The notes below the pieces were generated by a model, which searched no databases, was not told the origin of the DNA, and saw only the letters and a list, made by a program, of their open reading frames with translations. Of a stretch of 16,818 nt of DNA, positions 1 through 6,791 are shown piece by piece. Source of the DNA: Actinomycetales bacterium (GTDB taxonomy: Bacteria; Actinomycetota; Actinomycetes; Actinomycetales; BWSM-131); contig JASBSH010000029.1 of NCBI GenBank assembly GCA_030149025.1, positions 1-16,818 on the forward strand. Reading direction: 5' to 3'. Positions within the stretch are counted from its first letter, which is position 1, and each line of letters opens with the position of its first letter. The position numbers and the translations under genes were made by a program.

Positions 1-1
1 C

Positions 2-571
2 TCCAACGTCGCCTACATCCGGGTGTCCAACGGCGTGGGGGCCGGGTTGGTGCTCGGTGGCCAGTTGTTCCGTGGCCACGTGGGGACTGCCGGCGAGATC
101 GGACACGTGACGATCGACGAGAACGGCCCGGTCTGCCGCTGCGGCAATCGCGGTTGCCTGGAGACGTTCGTCCGGGCTCCCGTGCTTCTGGACATGCTCC
201 GGGCCAGCCACGGCTCCATGTCGCTGCGCGAGGTCATCGCGAGGGCCCGACAGGGCGATGCCGGCTGCCGGCGCGTCATCGCGGACGCAGGTCGGCACAT
301 CGGCGTCGCCGTCGCCGGGGTGTGCAACCTGCTCAATCCGGAGCTCGTGGTGCTCGGAGGCGCGCTGGCCGCTGCCGAGGACCTGCTCCTGGATCCGATG
401 CGCGACGTGGTCGAGCGGTTCGCTCTACCGGCGGCCGCGGAGCGCGTGCGTGTTGTCGCCGGCCAGCTGAAGGAGCGTGCCGAAGTCCTCGGGGCCGTCG
501 GCCTGGCCGTCCGGCACGCGGAGGTGGCGACCGCTCGCAGGGGTCGGGCTGAGGCAGTCGTGAGCGGGTGA
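2..571 (+). CDS. ROK-family transcriptional regulator or sugar kinase, C-terminal part (gene starts before the window)
   Basis: The reading frame is open from base 2 and ends at TGA 569-571, giving 189 residues of the C-terminal half of a ROK protein. The glycine-rich ROK signature (GVGAGL, then GTAGEIGH) is followed by the zinc-binding cysteine motif CRCGNRGCLE. The GH histidine and the three cysteines of that motif are the usual zinc ligands. ROK proteins are either sugar kinases or sugar-responsive repressors (XylR, NagC, Mlc) carrying an extra N-terminal winged helix. That N-terminus is outside the window, so the two cannot be separated directly. The next gene starts 112 bases downstream on the same strand and begins a xylose-type ABC importer. 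This makes a XylR-like repressor the likelier reading by inference. The internal GTG at 23 is not the true start, because the homology continues upstream of it. Confidence 0.88.
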   Translation, partial: SNVAYIRVSNGVGAGLVLGGQLFRGHVGTAGEIGHVTIDENGPVCRCGNRGCLETFVRAPVLLDMLRASHGSMSLREVIARARQGDAGCRRVIADAGRHIGVAVAGVCNLLNPELVVLGGALAAAEDLLLDPMRDVVERFALPAAAERVRVVAGQLKERAEVLGAVGLAVRHAEVATARRGRAEAVVSG

Positions 572-585
572 CGCCTGCACAATCG

Positions 586-633
586 GAGTTCTTTGCGTTC
601 AACTCTTGACGCCAAACGATCACGCTGAGTTGA
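586..633. promoter_or_regulatory. Inverted repeats upstream of the sugar-binding protein gene, candidate ROK operator and promoter region
   Basis: This gap is visibly more AT-rich than its surroundings. TCAACTC (599-605) is the exact reverse complement of GAGTTGA (627-633), with 21 bases between the arms. A further GAGTT at 586-590 pairs with AACTC at 601-605. TTGAC occurs twice, 24 bases apart (606-610 and 630-634), and either copy could be a -35 element. I see no convincing TANNNT -10 box, so the promoter is not assigned precisely. Operator function is inferred from position beside a ROK gene. Confidence 0.4.
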
Positions 634-683
634 CTGCGACGTGGAGCGAGCAAACTGCTGCTCAGCGACGTGCGGAGGTCCAC

Positions 684-1793
684 GTGTTCAGTACAACCCT
701 GCGGCGCTCGTTGGCCCTGGCGGCCACCGGAGCACTGACGATCGTTTCGCTCGCTGCCTGCGGCGGGGGCGGCAGCAGCGCCGGCGGCGGCGACGCGACC
801 GCGACCGGCGGCGGAGACGGAGGGAGCAGCAAGGCGGGCAAGATTGCTCTGCTTCTACCCGAGTCGAAGACGACACGCTACGAGTCGTTCGACCGGCCCA
901 TGTTCGAAGCGAAGGTCAAGCAGTTGTGCCCCGGCTGCCAAGTGGTCTACTCCAACGCCGACCAGGACCCCGCAAAGCAGCAGCAGCAGGCGGAGGCGGC
1001 GCTCACCGAAGGCGTGAACGTGATGGTCCTGGACCCGGTCGACTCGACAGCGGCGGCCTCGATCACCAACTCTGCCAAGAGTCAGGGCGTCCCGGTGATC
1101 GCCTACGACCGGTTCATCAAGGGTGCGCCGATCGACTACTACATCTCGTTCGACAACGTGAATGTCGGCGAGCTGCAGGGCAGCGCTCTGGTCGACAAGC
1201 TCAAGGCCGACGGCAAGACGTCCGGCAACATCCTGATGATCAACGGCTCGCCCACGGACAACAACGCAGGGCAGTTCAAGCAGGGCGCGCACTCGGTGCT
1301 CGACTCGAGCGGCTTCAAGATCGCCGCGGAGTACGACACCCCGGACTGGAGCCCGGACAAGGCCCAGGCGTGGACGGACGGCCAACTCGCCCAGTCGAAG
1401 GACATCGTCGGCGTCTACGCGGCAAACGACGGCACCGCCGGCGGCGCAATCGCGGCGATGAAGGCCGCGGGGATGAACCCGCCTCCTCCGGTGACGGGGC
1501 AGGACGCCGAACTGGCTGCGATCCAGCGCATCCTCGTGGGCGACCAGTACATGACCGTCTACAAGGCGATCAAGCCTGAGGCCGAGAAGGCCGCCGAGCT
1601 CGCCGTCGCGCTGGTCAACGGTGAGAAGCCGTCCGTGCCGGACAAGGTGGAAGGCATCCCGTCTGTCCTGCTCAAGCCGGTCGCGGTGACGAAGGACAAC
1701 ATCAAGGACACCGTGATCGCCGACAAGTTCTACACCGTCGAGCAGATCTGCACCGCCGACTACGCCCAGGCCTGCAAGAACGCTGGCCTCTGA
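684..1793 (+). CDS. xylF: Sugar ABC transporter substrate-binding lipoprotein, XylF (D-xylose) type
   Basis: This is a periplasmic-binding-protein-like sugar receptor of 369 residues, anchored outside the membrane to deliver a monosaccharide to the permease. The start is GTG 684 because GGAGG lies at 674-678 with five bases of spacing. From there the N-terminus has a short basic segment (LRRS), a hydrophobic stretch and a lipobox LAAC with the modified cysteine at residue 26, then a Gly/Ser-rich linker to about residue 50. The mature domain resembles XylF/ChvE: IALLLPESKTTRYESFDRP, an NADQD segment near 91, VLDPVDS near 116, YDRFI near 141, ISFDNVNVG near 154, and AANDG with a TGQDAE segment in the second lobe. 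Two cysteines (82 and 85) lie close together in an otherwise cysteine-poor protein. ATPase and permease genes follow. Xylose is the best family guess, but another pentose or hexose is possible. Confidence 0.85.
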   Translation: MFSTTLRRSLALAATGALTIVSLAACGGGGSSAGGGDATATGGGDGGSSKAGKIALLLPESKTTRYESFDRPMFEAKVKQLCPGCQVVYSNADQDPAKQQQQAEAALTEGVNVMVLDPVDSTAAASITNSAKSQGVPVIAYDRFIKGAPIDYYISFDNVNVGELQGSALVDKLKADGKTSGNILMINGSPTDNNAGQFKQGAHSVLDSSGFKIAAEYDTPDWSPDKAQAWTDGQLAQSKDIVGVYAANDGTAGGAIAAMKAAGMNPPPPVTGQDAELAAIQRILVGDQYMTVYKAIKPEAEKAAELAVALVNGEKPSVPDKVEGIPSVLLKPVAVTKDNIKDTVIADKFYTVEQICTADYAQACKNAGL

Positions 1794-1804
1794 TTCGGCA
1801 CCTT

Positions 1805-1836
1805 GCGGTGGGCGGCGGGTTGCTGCCGCCCACCGC
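1805..1836 (+). terminator. Perfect 12-bp hairpin between the binding-protein and ATPase genes
   Basis: Bases 1805-1816 are the exact reverse complement of 1825-1836, with an 8-base loop (1817-1824). The stem is almost all G-C and begins 11 bases after the binding-protein stop codon. No T-run follows, so it is more likely a partial terminator or a 3'-end mRNA stabiliser than a full stop. Such structures commonly make the binding protein more abundant than the downstream ATPase and permease. That role is inferred here. Confidence 0.6.
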
Positions 1837-1884
1837 CTCGGCTCACCATCAGGCAAGAACAACCGGGAGCGAAGGACGGTTGGC

Positions 1885-2727
1885 ATGACCGCGACGACCA
1901 CAGATCACGGGACCGGTCCGACCGACGCGCGATCCACGGGGCCAGTCCTCTCACTCACCGGCATCAGCAAGCGCTTCGGCGCCGTCCAAGCCCTCAGCGA
2001 CGTCTCACTGGAGGTTCGCGCCGGCGAGGTGGTCGCCCTCGTGGGTGACAACGGCGCGGGGAAGTCCACGCTCGTGAAGGTCATCGCCGGCGTCCATCCC
2101 CCGGACTCCGGACGGGTTGAGGTCGAGGGGTGGCCTGTCACCATCGACAGCCCAGCCGCGGCGCAGCGCATCGGCATCGCCACGGTCTTCCAGGATCTGT
2201 CCTTGTGCGACAACCTCGACGTCGTCGCCAACCTGTTCCTCGGCAACGAGGCACTGCACGGGCCGACGATGGACGAGGTCGAGATGGAGCGTCGGTCCTG
2301 GGAGCTTCTCCGCCAGCTCTCGGCGAAGATCCCCTCCGTCCGCGTCCCGGTCGCCAGCCTGTCCGGCGGTCAGCGGCAGACCGTCGCGATCGCCCGATCG
2401 CTGCTCGGCAACCCCAAGGTGGTGATGCTCGACGAGCCGACTGCGGCCCTCGGCGTGGCGCAGACCGCAGAGGTGCTCAACCTTGTGGAGACGCTCCGCG
2501 ACCAGGGGCTGGGTGTCCTGCTTATCAGCCACAACATGGCCGACGTCCTTGCGGTCGCCGACCGGGTCGTCGTCCTCCGGCTCGGGCGCAACAACGGCGA
2601 CTTCGAGGTGCCGCACACGACGAACGAGGAGATCGTCGCCGCCATCACAGGCGCCACCAACAACGCCGTCAGCGAGCGGTCCCGCCGCACGGCTCAGCGT
2701 CACGCGGACCAGGAGGCCCAGCCGTGA
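1885..2727 (+). CDS. xylG: Sugar ABC transporter ATP-binding protein, single-domain XylG type
   Basis: This 280-residue cytoplasmic ATPase energises sugar import. It carries Walker A GDNGAGKST (54-62), the Q-loop glutamine at about 103 in VFQDLSLCDN, signature LSGGQ (159-163), Walker B VVMLDE (179-184) and the switch histidine at about 216 in LLISHNM. The start is ATG 1885, preceded by a purine-rich GAAGGA at 1871-1876. E. coli XylG, RbsA and AraG are about 500 residues with two fused ATPase domains. This protein has one domain, so two copies would have to dimerise. Single-domain versions exist in this transporter class, so this is not a truncation: the C-terminus is complete and the stop overlaps the permease start. 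The residues after about 258 form a basic, low-complexity tail. Confidence 0.87.
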   Translation: MTATTTDHGTGPTDARSTGPVLSLTGISKRFGAVQALSDVSLEVRAGEVVALVGDNGAGKSTLVKVIAGVHPPDSGRVEVEGWPVTIDSPAAAQRIGIATVFQDLSLCDNLDVVANLFLGNEALHGPTMDEVEMERRSWELLRQLSAKIPSVRVPVASLSGGQRQTVAIARSLLGNPKVVMLDEPTAALGVAQTAEVLNLVETLRDQGLGVLLISHNMADVLAVADRVVVLRLGRNNGDFEVPHTTNEEIVAAITGATNNAVSERSRRTAQRHADQEAQP

Positions 2728-3971
2728 GCACCACCAGCGAGCCCCAGCTTCCAGCCGACCTGCTCGACACCCGGCTCATCCAGGAGCAAGGGCTGCGCGG
2801 CTACGTCACGGGTTTCGCGTCCCGGCTGCGCTCGGGGGACCTCGGTTCGATGCCGGTCGTCGTCGGGCTCGTCGTCATCTGGTTGGTCTTCTACCTCCAG
2901 AACGACGTCTTCCTGTCGAGCCGGAACCTCGTCAATCTCGCCCTGCAGTCGGCCGCGATCGGGACCATCTCGATCGGAGTCGTCCTCGTACTGCTGGTCG
3001 CGGAGATCGACCTTTCCGTCGGCTCCGTCAGCGGCGTGTCCGCCGCCGTGCTGGCGGTGGGGTTCGTCAACAAGAGCTGGCCTTTGGTCATGGCTGTCGC
3101 CGTCGCCATCCTGGTTGGTACCGCGATCGGGCTGCTCTACGGCTTGCTGTACACCCGGTTCGGTGTACCCAGCTTCGTGATCACCTTGGCGGGGTTGCTC
3201 GGTTTCGTGGGACTACAGCTCAAGGTCCTCGGTGACACTGGTTCGATCAACATCCCGTTCGACACGTGGTTGGTGAAGTTCGCCCAGCAGGCGTTCTTGC
3301 CTGCATCAGTCGCGTACGCCCTGGCGGTCGCCGTACCCGCCCTGTACGCCGTCAGCCGCGTGCTGGGCAACCGTCGGAGGGCCGCCGCCGGCCTGTCGAC
3401 CCAGCCGGTTGTCGACATCGGTGTGCGAGCGGGGCTGCTTCTCGTCGCGCTGCTCATCGGCACCTGGTACCTCAACCAGGACCGTGGAGTCTCCGCAATG
3501 TTCCTGCTGTTCCTCGCCCTCGTCGTCGTCATGGACATGCTGCTCCGCAAGACGCGCTGGGGCCGATCGGTGTACGCGATCGGCGGCAACGTCGAGGCTG
3601 CGCGGCGGGCCGGCATCGCTGTCAACCGGGTCTACGTGTCGGTGTTCGTGCTGTGCTCGACCTTCGCAGCCCTCGGAGGCGTGCTAGCGGCCGCGCGCGG
3701 CGCCGTCGCTGGGCAGAGCTCCGGCGGCGGTGACACCAACCTCAACGCCATCGCCGCGGCGGTGATCGGTGGCACCAGCCTGTTCGGCGGGCGGGGCAGC
3801 GCCTACTCGGCGCTGCTCGGCGTCCTGGTGATTCAGTCGATCTCCAGCGGGCTAACTCTGATGAACCTGGACTCCTCGGTCCGCTACATGATCACCGGCG
3901 CTGTGCTGCTCCTGGCCGTCATCATCGACTCGCTGTCCCGGCGGTCGCGCAGGTCGCACGGACGGGCGTAA
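2724..3971 (+). CDS. xylH: Sugar ABC transporter permease, XylH type
   Basis: This 415-residue integral membrane permease forms the sugar channel. GTG 2724 overlaps the ATPase stop in a GTGA junction, and AGGAGG at 2711-2716 gives a strong ribosome site, so the two genes are translationally coupled. Roughly ten hydrophobic segments can be seen. Family features are LLVAEIDLSVGSVSG in the first third and the cytoplasmic coupling segment YAIGGNVEAARRAGI in the second half, as in the XylH/RbsC permeases. A more polar insert around residues 210-235 (VSRVLGNRRRAAAGLS) fits XylH, which is longer than RbsC. The stop is TAA, unlike most genes here. The gene closes the transporter set, and the next gene, 26 bases on, appears to have its own promoter. 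Confidence 0.87.
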   Translation: MSTTSEPQLPADLLDTRLIQEQGLRGYVTGFASRLRSGDLGSMPVVVGLVVIWLVFYLQNDVFLSSRNLVNLALQSAAIGTISIGVVLVLLVAEIDLSVGSVSGVSAAVLAVGFVNKSWPLVMAVAVAILVGTAIGLLYGLLYTRFGVPSFVITLAGLLGFVGLQLKVLGDTGSINIPFDTWLVKFAQQAFLPASVAYALAVAVPALYAVSRVLGNRRRAAAGLSTQPVVDIGVRAGLLLVALLIGTWYLNQDRGVSAMFLLFLALVVVMDMLLRKTRWGRSVYAIGGNVEAARRAGIAVNRVYVSVFVLCSTFAALGGVLAAARGAVAGQSSGGGDTNLNAIAAAVIGGTSLFGGRGSAYSALLGVLVIQSISSGLTLMNLDSSVRYMITGAVLLLAVIIDSLSRRSRRSHGRA

Positions 3972-3985
3972 CGACGGCCCTTCTC

Positions 3986-3991
3986 TAGCAT
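3986..3991 (+). promoter_or_regulatory. Putative -10 box (TAGCAT) for a leaderless transcript
   Basis: TAGCAT matches the actinobacterial TANNNT consensus and ends exactly six bases before the ATG at 3998. That is the spacing expected when transcription starts at the A of the start codon. No Shine-Dalgarno sequence is present in the 26-base gap after the permease gene, which also fits leaderless expression. It is assigned from spacing and consensus only. Confidence 0.5.
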
Positions 3992-3997
3992 CGGCGT

Positions 3998-4648
3998 ATG
4001 CCGTGGCTGGAGATCATCGGTTGGGTCGGGTCAGCAGTTCTGGTGTGGTCGCTCGCGCAGGCGAGGGTGCTCCGGTTCCGGTTCCTCAACTTCATCGCCT
4101 CCGTGGTGCTGACCGGCTACAACGCCGTCGTCGGGGTGTGGCCGATGGTCGCCGTGAACGCCGTGATCGCGCTGATCGACGCCTACCACCTGGTCCGTCT
4201 GCTGAGGGACCGCGACGACGAGCTCGCCTACGAGGTGGTCGAGGTCGGCCCCACCGAGGACTACCTCCGGCACATCCTCCGCCGCTACGGACCGGACATC
4301 GAACGGCACAACCCCGGCTTCGTCTGGGACGGGGCGGTCCCCGGCTCGTCGGCCTTCCTCGTGCTGCGCGAGAGCGAGACGGTGGGCATGGTGCTGATCC
4401 GCCAGCGTCCGGACGAACCCGGCGTCGGCTACGTCGAGCTCGACTACGTGACACCCCGGTTCCGGGACTTCACGGTGGGCAAGTTCGTCTACCGCAAGGG
4501 TGGGCTGCTCACGAGCCCGGGCTTCCGTAGGCTCGTCGCACCCACACACCGCATGGTGGACGCGCGCGACTACTTCCCGCGGGTGGGGTTCACCTCCGAG
4601 CCCGACGGTGAGCTCGTGCTCGACGTCGCCGCTCGCGCTCGCGCCTGA
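3998..4648 (+). CDS. Membrane protein with YgjV-like N-terminus and GNAT-like C-terminal domain
   Basis: This 216-residue protein has two parts. Residues 1 to about 68 are hydrophobic, with two or three membrane helices (IIGWVGSAVLVWSLAQ, a middle segment, and WPMVAVNAVIALIDAYHLV). They resemble the YgjV inner-membrane family. Residues from about 75 on are soluble and look like an acetyltransferase fold: AFLVLRESETVGMVLIRQ as a strand pair, YVELDYVTPRFRDFTVGK as the central strand and following turn, and DYFPRVGF near the C-terminus, similar to the last helix-strand of GNAT enzymes. I do not see a textbook acetyl-CoA pyrophosphate loop (Q/RxxGxG/A), so enzymatic activity is uncertain. The predicted leaderless promoter separates it from the sugar importer. 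Substrate and role are unknown. Confidence 0.75.
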   Translation: MPWLEIIGWVGSAVLVWSLAQARVLRFRFLNFIASVVLTGYNAVVGVWPMVAVNAVIALIDAYHLVRLLRDRDDELAYEVVEVGPTEDYLRHILRRYGPDIERHNPGFVWDGAVPGSSAFLVLRESETVGMVLIRQRPDEPGVGYVELDYVTPRFRDFTVGKFVYRKGGLLTSPGFRRLVAPTHRMVDARDYFPRVGFTSEPDGELVLDVAARARA

Positions 4649-4710
4649 TCGTGGACCAGGTCCGGCGTCACCGCTCGCACCCGGGCCTGCCCGGCCGGGC
4701 CTGGCCGGCG

Positions 4711-4770
4711 ATCTGTGCGACGTCCGGACGGCAACACGCCGGCGTTTCGCGGTCGGAACGTCGCACAGGT
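4711..4770. repeat. 60-bp imperfect palindrome in a convergent intergenic region
   Basis: The outer arms, 4713-4723 and 4758-4768, are perfect 11-bp reverse complements (CTGTGCGACGT / ACGTCGCACAG). The centre, ACGCCGGCGT at 4736-4745, is itself a perfect palindrome on the same axis. Across the whole element 24 of 30 base positions pair about that axis. It sits between the converging genes ending at 4648 (+) and 4825 (-). It could be a bidirectional terminator or a dispersed palindromic (REP/MITE-like) element. Confidence 0.65.
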
Positions 4771-4777
4771 CCGGTCC

Positions 4778-4812
4778 GGGGGGGGGGTGGGGTGGGGTTG
4801 GGGTGGGCTGGG
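4778..4812 (+). repeat. G-tract with G-quadruplex-forming pattern
   Basis: Ten consecutive G bases (4778-4787) are followed by G4, G4, G4, G3 and G3 runs separated by one or two bases. This satisfies the four-run G-quadruplex pattern with very short loops. It lies directly after the 60-bp palindrome and 12 bases before the stop codon of the minus-strand membrane protein gene. On the plus-strand transcript it would be G-rich, and on the minus-strand transcript C-rich. Homopolymer length here is also prone to sequencing error. Confidence 0.7.
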
Positions 4813-4824
4813 CTGAACCGGTGG

Positions 4825-5241
4825 TCAGCTGCGGCGGTCGAGCACGACCGCGACGACTGCGGTGACGAGCCCGAGGACGAAGGCCAGCGGCAGTCCGAGG
4901 TACGCCCAGGCAAGGAGCAGGCCCACGCCCTGAGGCGGGGGGAGGACGATCGCCAGGACCAGCCCGATCAGCAATCCCAGCGCCACGGCGGTGCCGATGA
5001 TCCGGCCGAACCTGGGGGCGTGCCGCACCCGGGCGGGCCGCGCGTGCGCCAGCTCCCCGGCGGTGGGCTCAGCAGTGGGGTCGGGAGTGGACTCAGCCGT
5101 GGCCTCAGCGGCCGGATCGGGAATGGGCTCGGGGGAGGGATCGGAAGCCGACTCGCGTGCCACGTCCCCCGCCGACTCGCGCTCAGGACCCGGGGTCACG
5201 TCGCCGGGCTCGGGCTGCACGTCCTCGCGGCGTTCGCTCAC
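4825..5241 (-). CDS. Small membrane protein with acidic proline-rich N-terminus and two helices
   Basis: I do not recognise a named family. The 138-residue product has an acidic, Pro/Glu/Ala-rich N-terminal half (PEPIPDPAAEA, then PDPTAEPTAGE) that is probably disordered. A short basic segment (RPARVRHAPRFGR) follows, then two hydrophobic helices at about 78-98 and 105-133, ending in RRS. The basic residues before the first helix predict a cytoplasmic N-terminus. GTG 5241 overlaps the stop of the upstream SCP gene as GTGA, and a GAGGG ribosome site precedes it, so it is translationally coupled to that gene. The repeated PEP/PDP units make the N-terminal length likely to vary between relatives. 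Confidence 0.7.
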   Translation of the reverse strand: MSERREDVQPEPGDVTPGPERESAGDVARESASDPSPEPIPDPAAEATAESTPDPTAEPTAGELAHARPARVRHAPRFGRIIGTAVALGLLIGLVLAIVLPPPQGVGLLLAWAYLGLPLAFVLGLVTAVVAVVLDRRS

Positions 5242-5633
5242 CCCTCGACCGTAGCCGCCTCCCCCGAGGAGGGGACGAGCGGCAGCCAGGCGCTGAGGTC
5301 GGCCCGCTCACCGCTGGCCGAAACGCGGCCGGACGTGACGGCGTCCCCCCAATCGAGGCCGCCGGTGGCGAGCGCAAGCCAGGTGTCGCCGTCCATCTCC
5401 ACGACGTTCGGCGGCGTGCCCCGCGTGTGCCGCGGCCCGGGCACGCACTGGACCGCCGCGAACGGGGGCACGCGCACCTCCACGGAGTTGCCCGGCGCCC
5501 GTTGGGCGAGGGTCTCGAGGGTAAACCGGACGGCGGTCGCGAGGTGGTTGCGGGTCACCTCATCAGGGGCGCGTCGCCACGCGTCGAGGGCGGCGGCACC
5601 CGCGGTTGGGTCGGTTCGGCGGTGGGCAGGCAC
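5238..5633 (-). CDS. Sterol carrier (SCP)-family protein
   Basis: This 131-residue soluble protein matches the small actinobacterial SCP-like family found beside purine genes. Its conserved core is EVRVPPFAAVQCVPGPRHTR (about 52-71), then GTPPNVVEMDGDTWLALATG, then LDWGDAVTSGRVSASGERADLSAWLPL. The start is taken as GTG 5633. The frame stays open further upstream, but that extension (MQLATTRTT and on) overlaps the divergent dehydrogenase gene, has a composition typical of antisense reading, and is absent from the family as I know it. No strong Shine-Dalgarno is visible. Its biochemical role is unsettled: the fold suggests binding of a lipid or other hydrophobic ligand, and no catalytic motif is seen. 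It shares an operon with the membrane protein at 4825-5241. Confidence 0.8.
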   Translation of the reverse strand: MPAHRRTDPTAGAAALDAWRRAPDEVTRNHLATAVRFTLETLAQRAPGNSVEVRVPPFAAVQCVPGPRHTRGTPPNVVEMDGDTWLALATGGLDWGDAVTSGRVSASGERADLSAWLPLVPSSGEAATVEG

Positions 5634-5715
5634 GTGGGCATGGTGCCAAGTGGCCTGCAGGCAGGGGGCGCGGGGTCGTCGTGCCACGGGCTGCGCCGGC
5701 TGCCATGCTGAGCGG

Positions 5716-6729
5716 ATGCGAGCGACCGTCATCCAGGCGCCCGGGGACATCCGGCTCGAGGACGTCCCCGACCCGAAGATCGAAGAGCCGACCGACGCCG
5801 TCGTCCGTGTGGTGGCGAGCTGCATCTGCGGCTCGGACCTGTGGTCCTACCGCGGGGAGAACCAGTTCGACCCGTACCGGATCGGGCACGAGTTCGTCGG
5901 CGTGGTCGAGGAGGTCGGGTCGCAGGTCGCGACGGTCGGCGCCGGGGACTTCGTGGTCGCCCCCTTCCTCTACAGCGACAACGCCTGCGACAACTGCCGG
6001 AACGGCGTGCAGTCGGCCTGCCGGAACGGCGGCGGCTACGAGGGCTGCCAGGCCGAGTACGTGCGCGTGCCGTACGCGGACGGCACGTTGGTCGCGACAC
6101 CCGAGAGGCCGGACGCCGGGCTGCTGCCGTCGCTGCTGACCCTCTCGGACGTCATGCCCACCGGTTGGCACGCTGCCCGGTCCGCAAACGTCGGGCCGGG
6201 GTCTCGGGTTGCGGTCGTCGGGGACGGCGCGGTGGGGCTGTGCGCCGTGCTGGCGGCGCGGATGATGGGCGCCGAGCAGGTGATCGCGATGAGCCGGCAC
6301 GCCGACCGGCAGGAGCTGGCCCGCCGGTTCGGGGCGACGGACATCGTCGAGGCACGTGGTGACGAGGGTGTCGCGGCGGTGCACGAGCTGACCGGCGGCA
6401 CCGGAGCGGACTCGGTGCTGGAGTGCGTCGGGACCGGGCCCGCCATGCTGCAGGCTCTCGGGGCGGCCCGGGCCGGCGGCTCGGTCGGCTTCGTCGGCGT
6501 GCCGCATGGGGTTGAGCTGCCGATCCGGCAGATGTTCCGGCGCAACGTCGGCGTGAAGGGCGGCACCGCCCCCGTGCGCAGCTACCTGCCGGAGCTGATG
6601 CAGTCCGTGCTGTCCGGTGACATCGACCCTGGAGTCGTCTTCGACTGCGAGTTGGCACTCGACGAAGTCGCGGAGGGGTACGCCACAATGGACGAGCGGC
6701 GTGCGATCAAGGTGCTCCTGCGCCCCTGA
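5716..6729 (+). CDS. Zinc-dependent alcohol dehydrogenase (MDR superfamily)
   Basis: This 337-residue medium-chain dehydrogenase/reductase oxidises an alcohol or polyol with NAD(P). Catalytic zinc ligands are C38 (ICGSD) with H58 and E59 (IGHEF). D145 of SDVMPTGWHA marks the substrate and cofactor junction. The structural-zinc loop (SDNACDNCRNGVQSAC) keeps three cysteines, C91, C94 and C102, with D88 where the first cysteine normally stands. This variant occurs in a sub-branch of the family. The Rossmann motif is GDGAVG (169-174). The start is ATG 5716. There is no Shine-Dalgarno, and CATGCT lies six bases upstream as a weak -10 candidate for leaderless transcription. It diverges from the SCP gene and converges on purL. 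The substrate cannot be told from sequence. Confidence 0.88.
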   Translation: MRATVIQAPGDIRLEDVPDPKIEEPTDAVVRVVASCICGSDLWSYRGENQFDPYRIGHEFVGVVEEVGSQVATVGAGDFVVAPFLYSDNACDNCRNGVQSACRNGGGYEGCQAEYVRVPYADGTLVATPERPDAGLLPSLLTLSDVMPTGWHAARSANVGPGSRVAVVGDGAVGLCAVLAARMMGAEQVIAMSRHADRQELARRFGATDIVEARGDEGVAAVHELTGGTGADSVLECVGTGPAMLQALGAARAGGSVGFVGVPHGVELPIRQMFRRNVGVKGGTAPVRSYLPELMQSVLSGDIDPGVVFDCELALDEVAEGYATMDERRAIKVLLRP

Positions 6730-6738
6730 CCCTCGCTT

Positions 6739-6782
6739 GCGTCAGCGCTTGTGCGGGCGGGGACCCTCGTGTGCGCTGGCGT
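6739..6782. terminator. Possible bidirectional terminator between the dehydrogenase gene and purL
   Basis: In the 62-base convergent gap, 6739-6748 can pair with 6773-6782 through an uninterrupted core CAGCGC/GCGCTG, with two G-U wobbles further out. The loop is 24 bases and no T-run follows. The position between two gene ends supports a terminator role, but the structure is modest. Confidence 0.35.
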
Positions 6783-6791
6783 TACGGGGGG

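Noticed and set aside
855..1901. A 348-codon minus-strand frame opposite the binding-protein gene
   Set aside because: It mirrors the XylF gene, has no family features and no ribosome site. The plus-strand gene has a lipobox and strong homology.
4689..4700. 12-bp self-palindrome GCCCGGCCGGGC after the YgjV-like gene
   Set aside because: It has no loop and is made only of G and C, so it is likely by chance at this base composition. It may add to termination but is not supported alone.
4711..4770. CRISPR repeat or insertion-sequence end
   Set aside because: There is a single palindrome with no spaced direct repeats, no cas genes and no transposase nearby.
5238..5825. Extended version of the SCP protein starting at 5825
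   Set aside because: The extra 64 residues overlap the divergent dehydrogenase coding sequence and do not look like the conserved SCP N-terminus.
4651..6729. A 692-codon plus-strand open frame ending in the alcohol dehydrogenase
   Set aside because: Only the part from ATG 5716 has dehydrogenase homology. The upstream part is antisense to the SCP and membrane protein genes and reads as low-complexity GC-rich translation.
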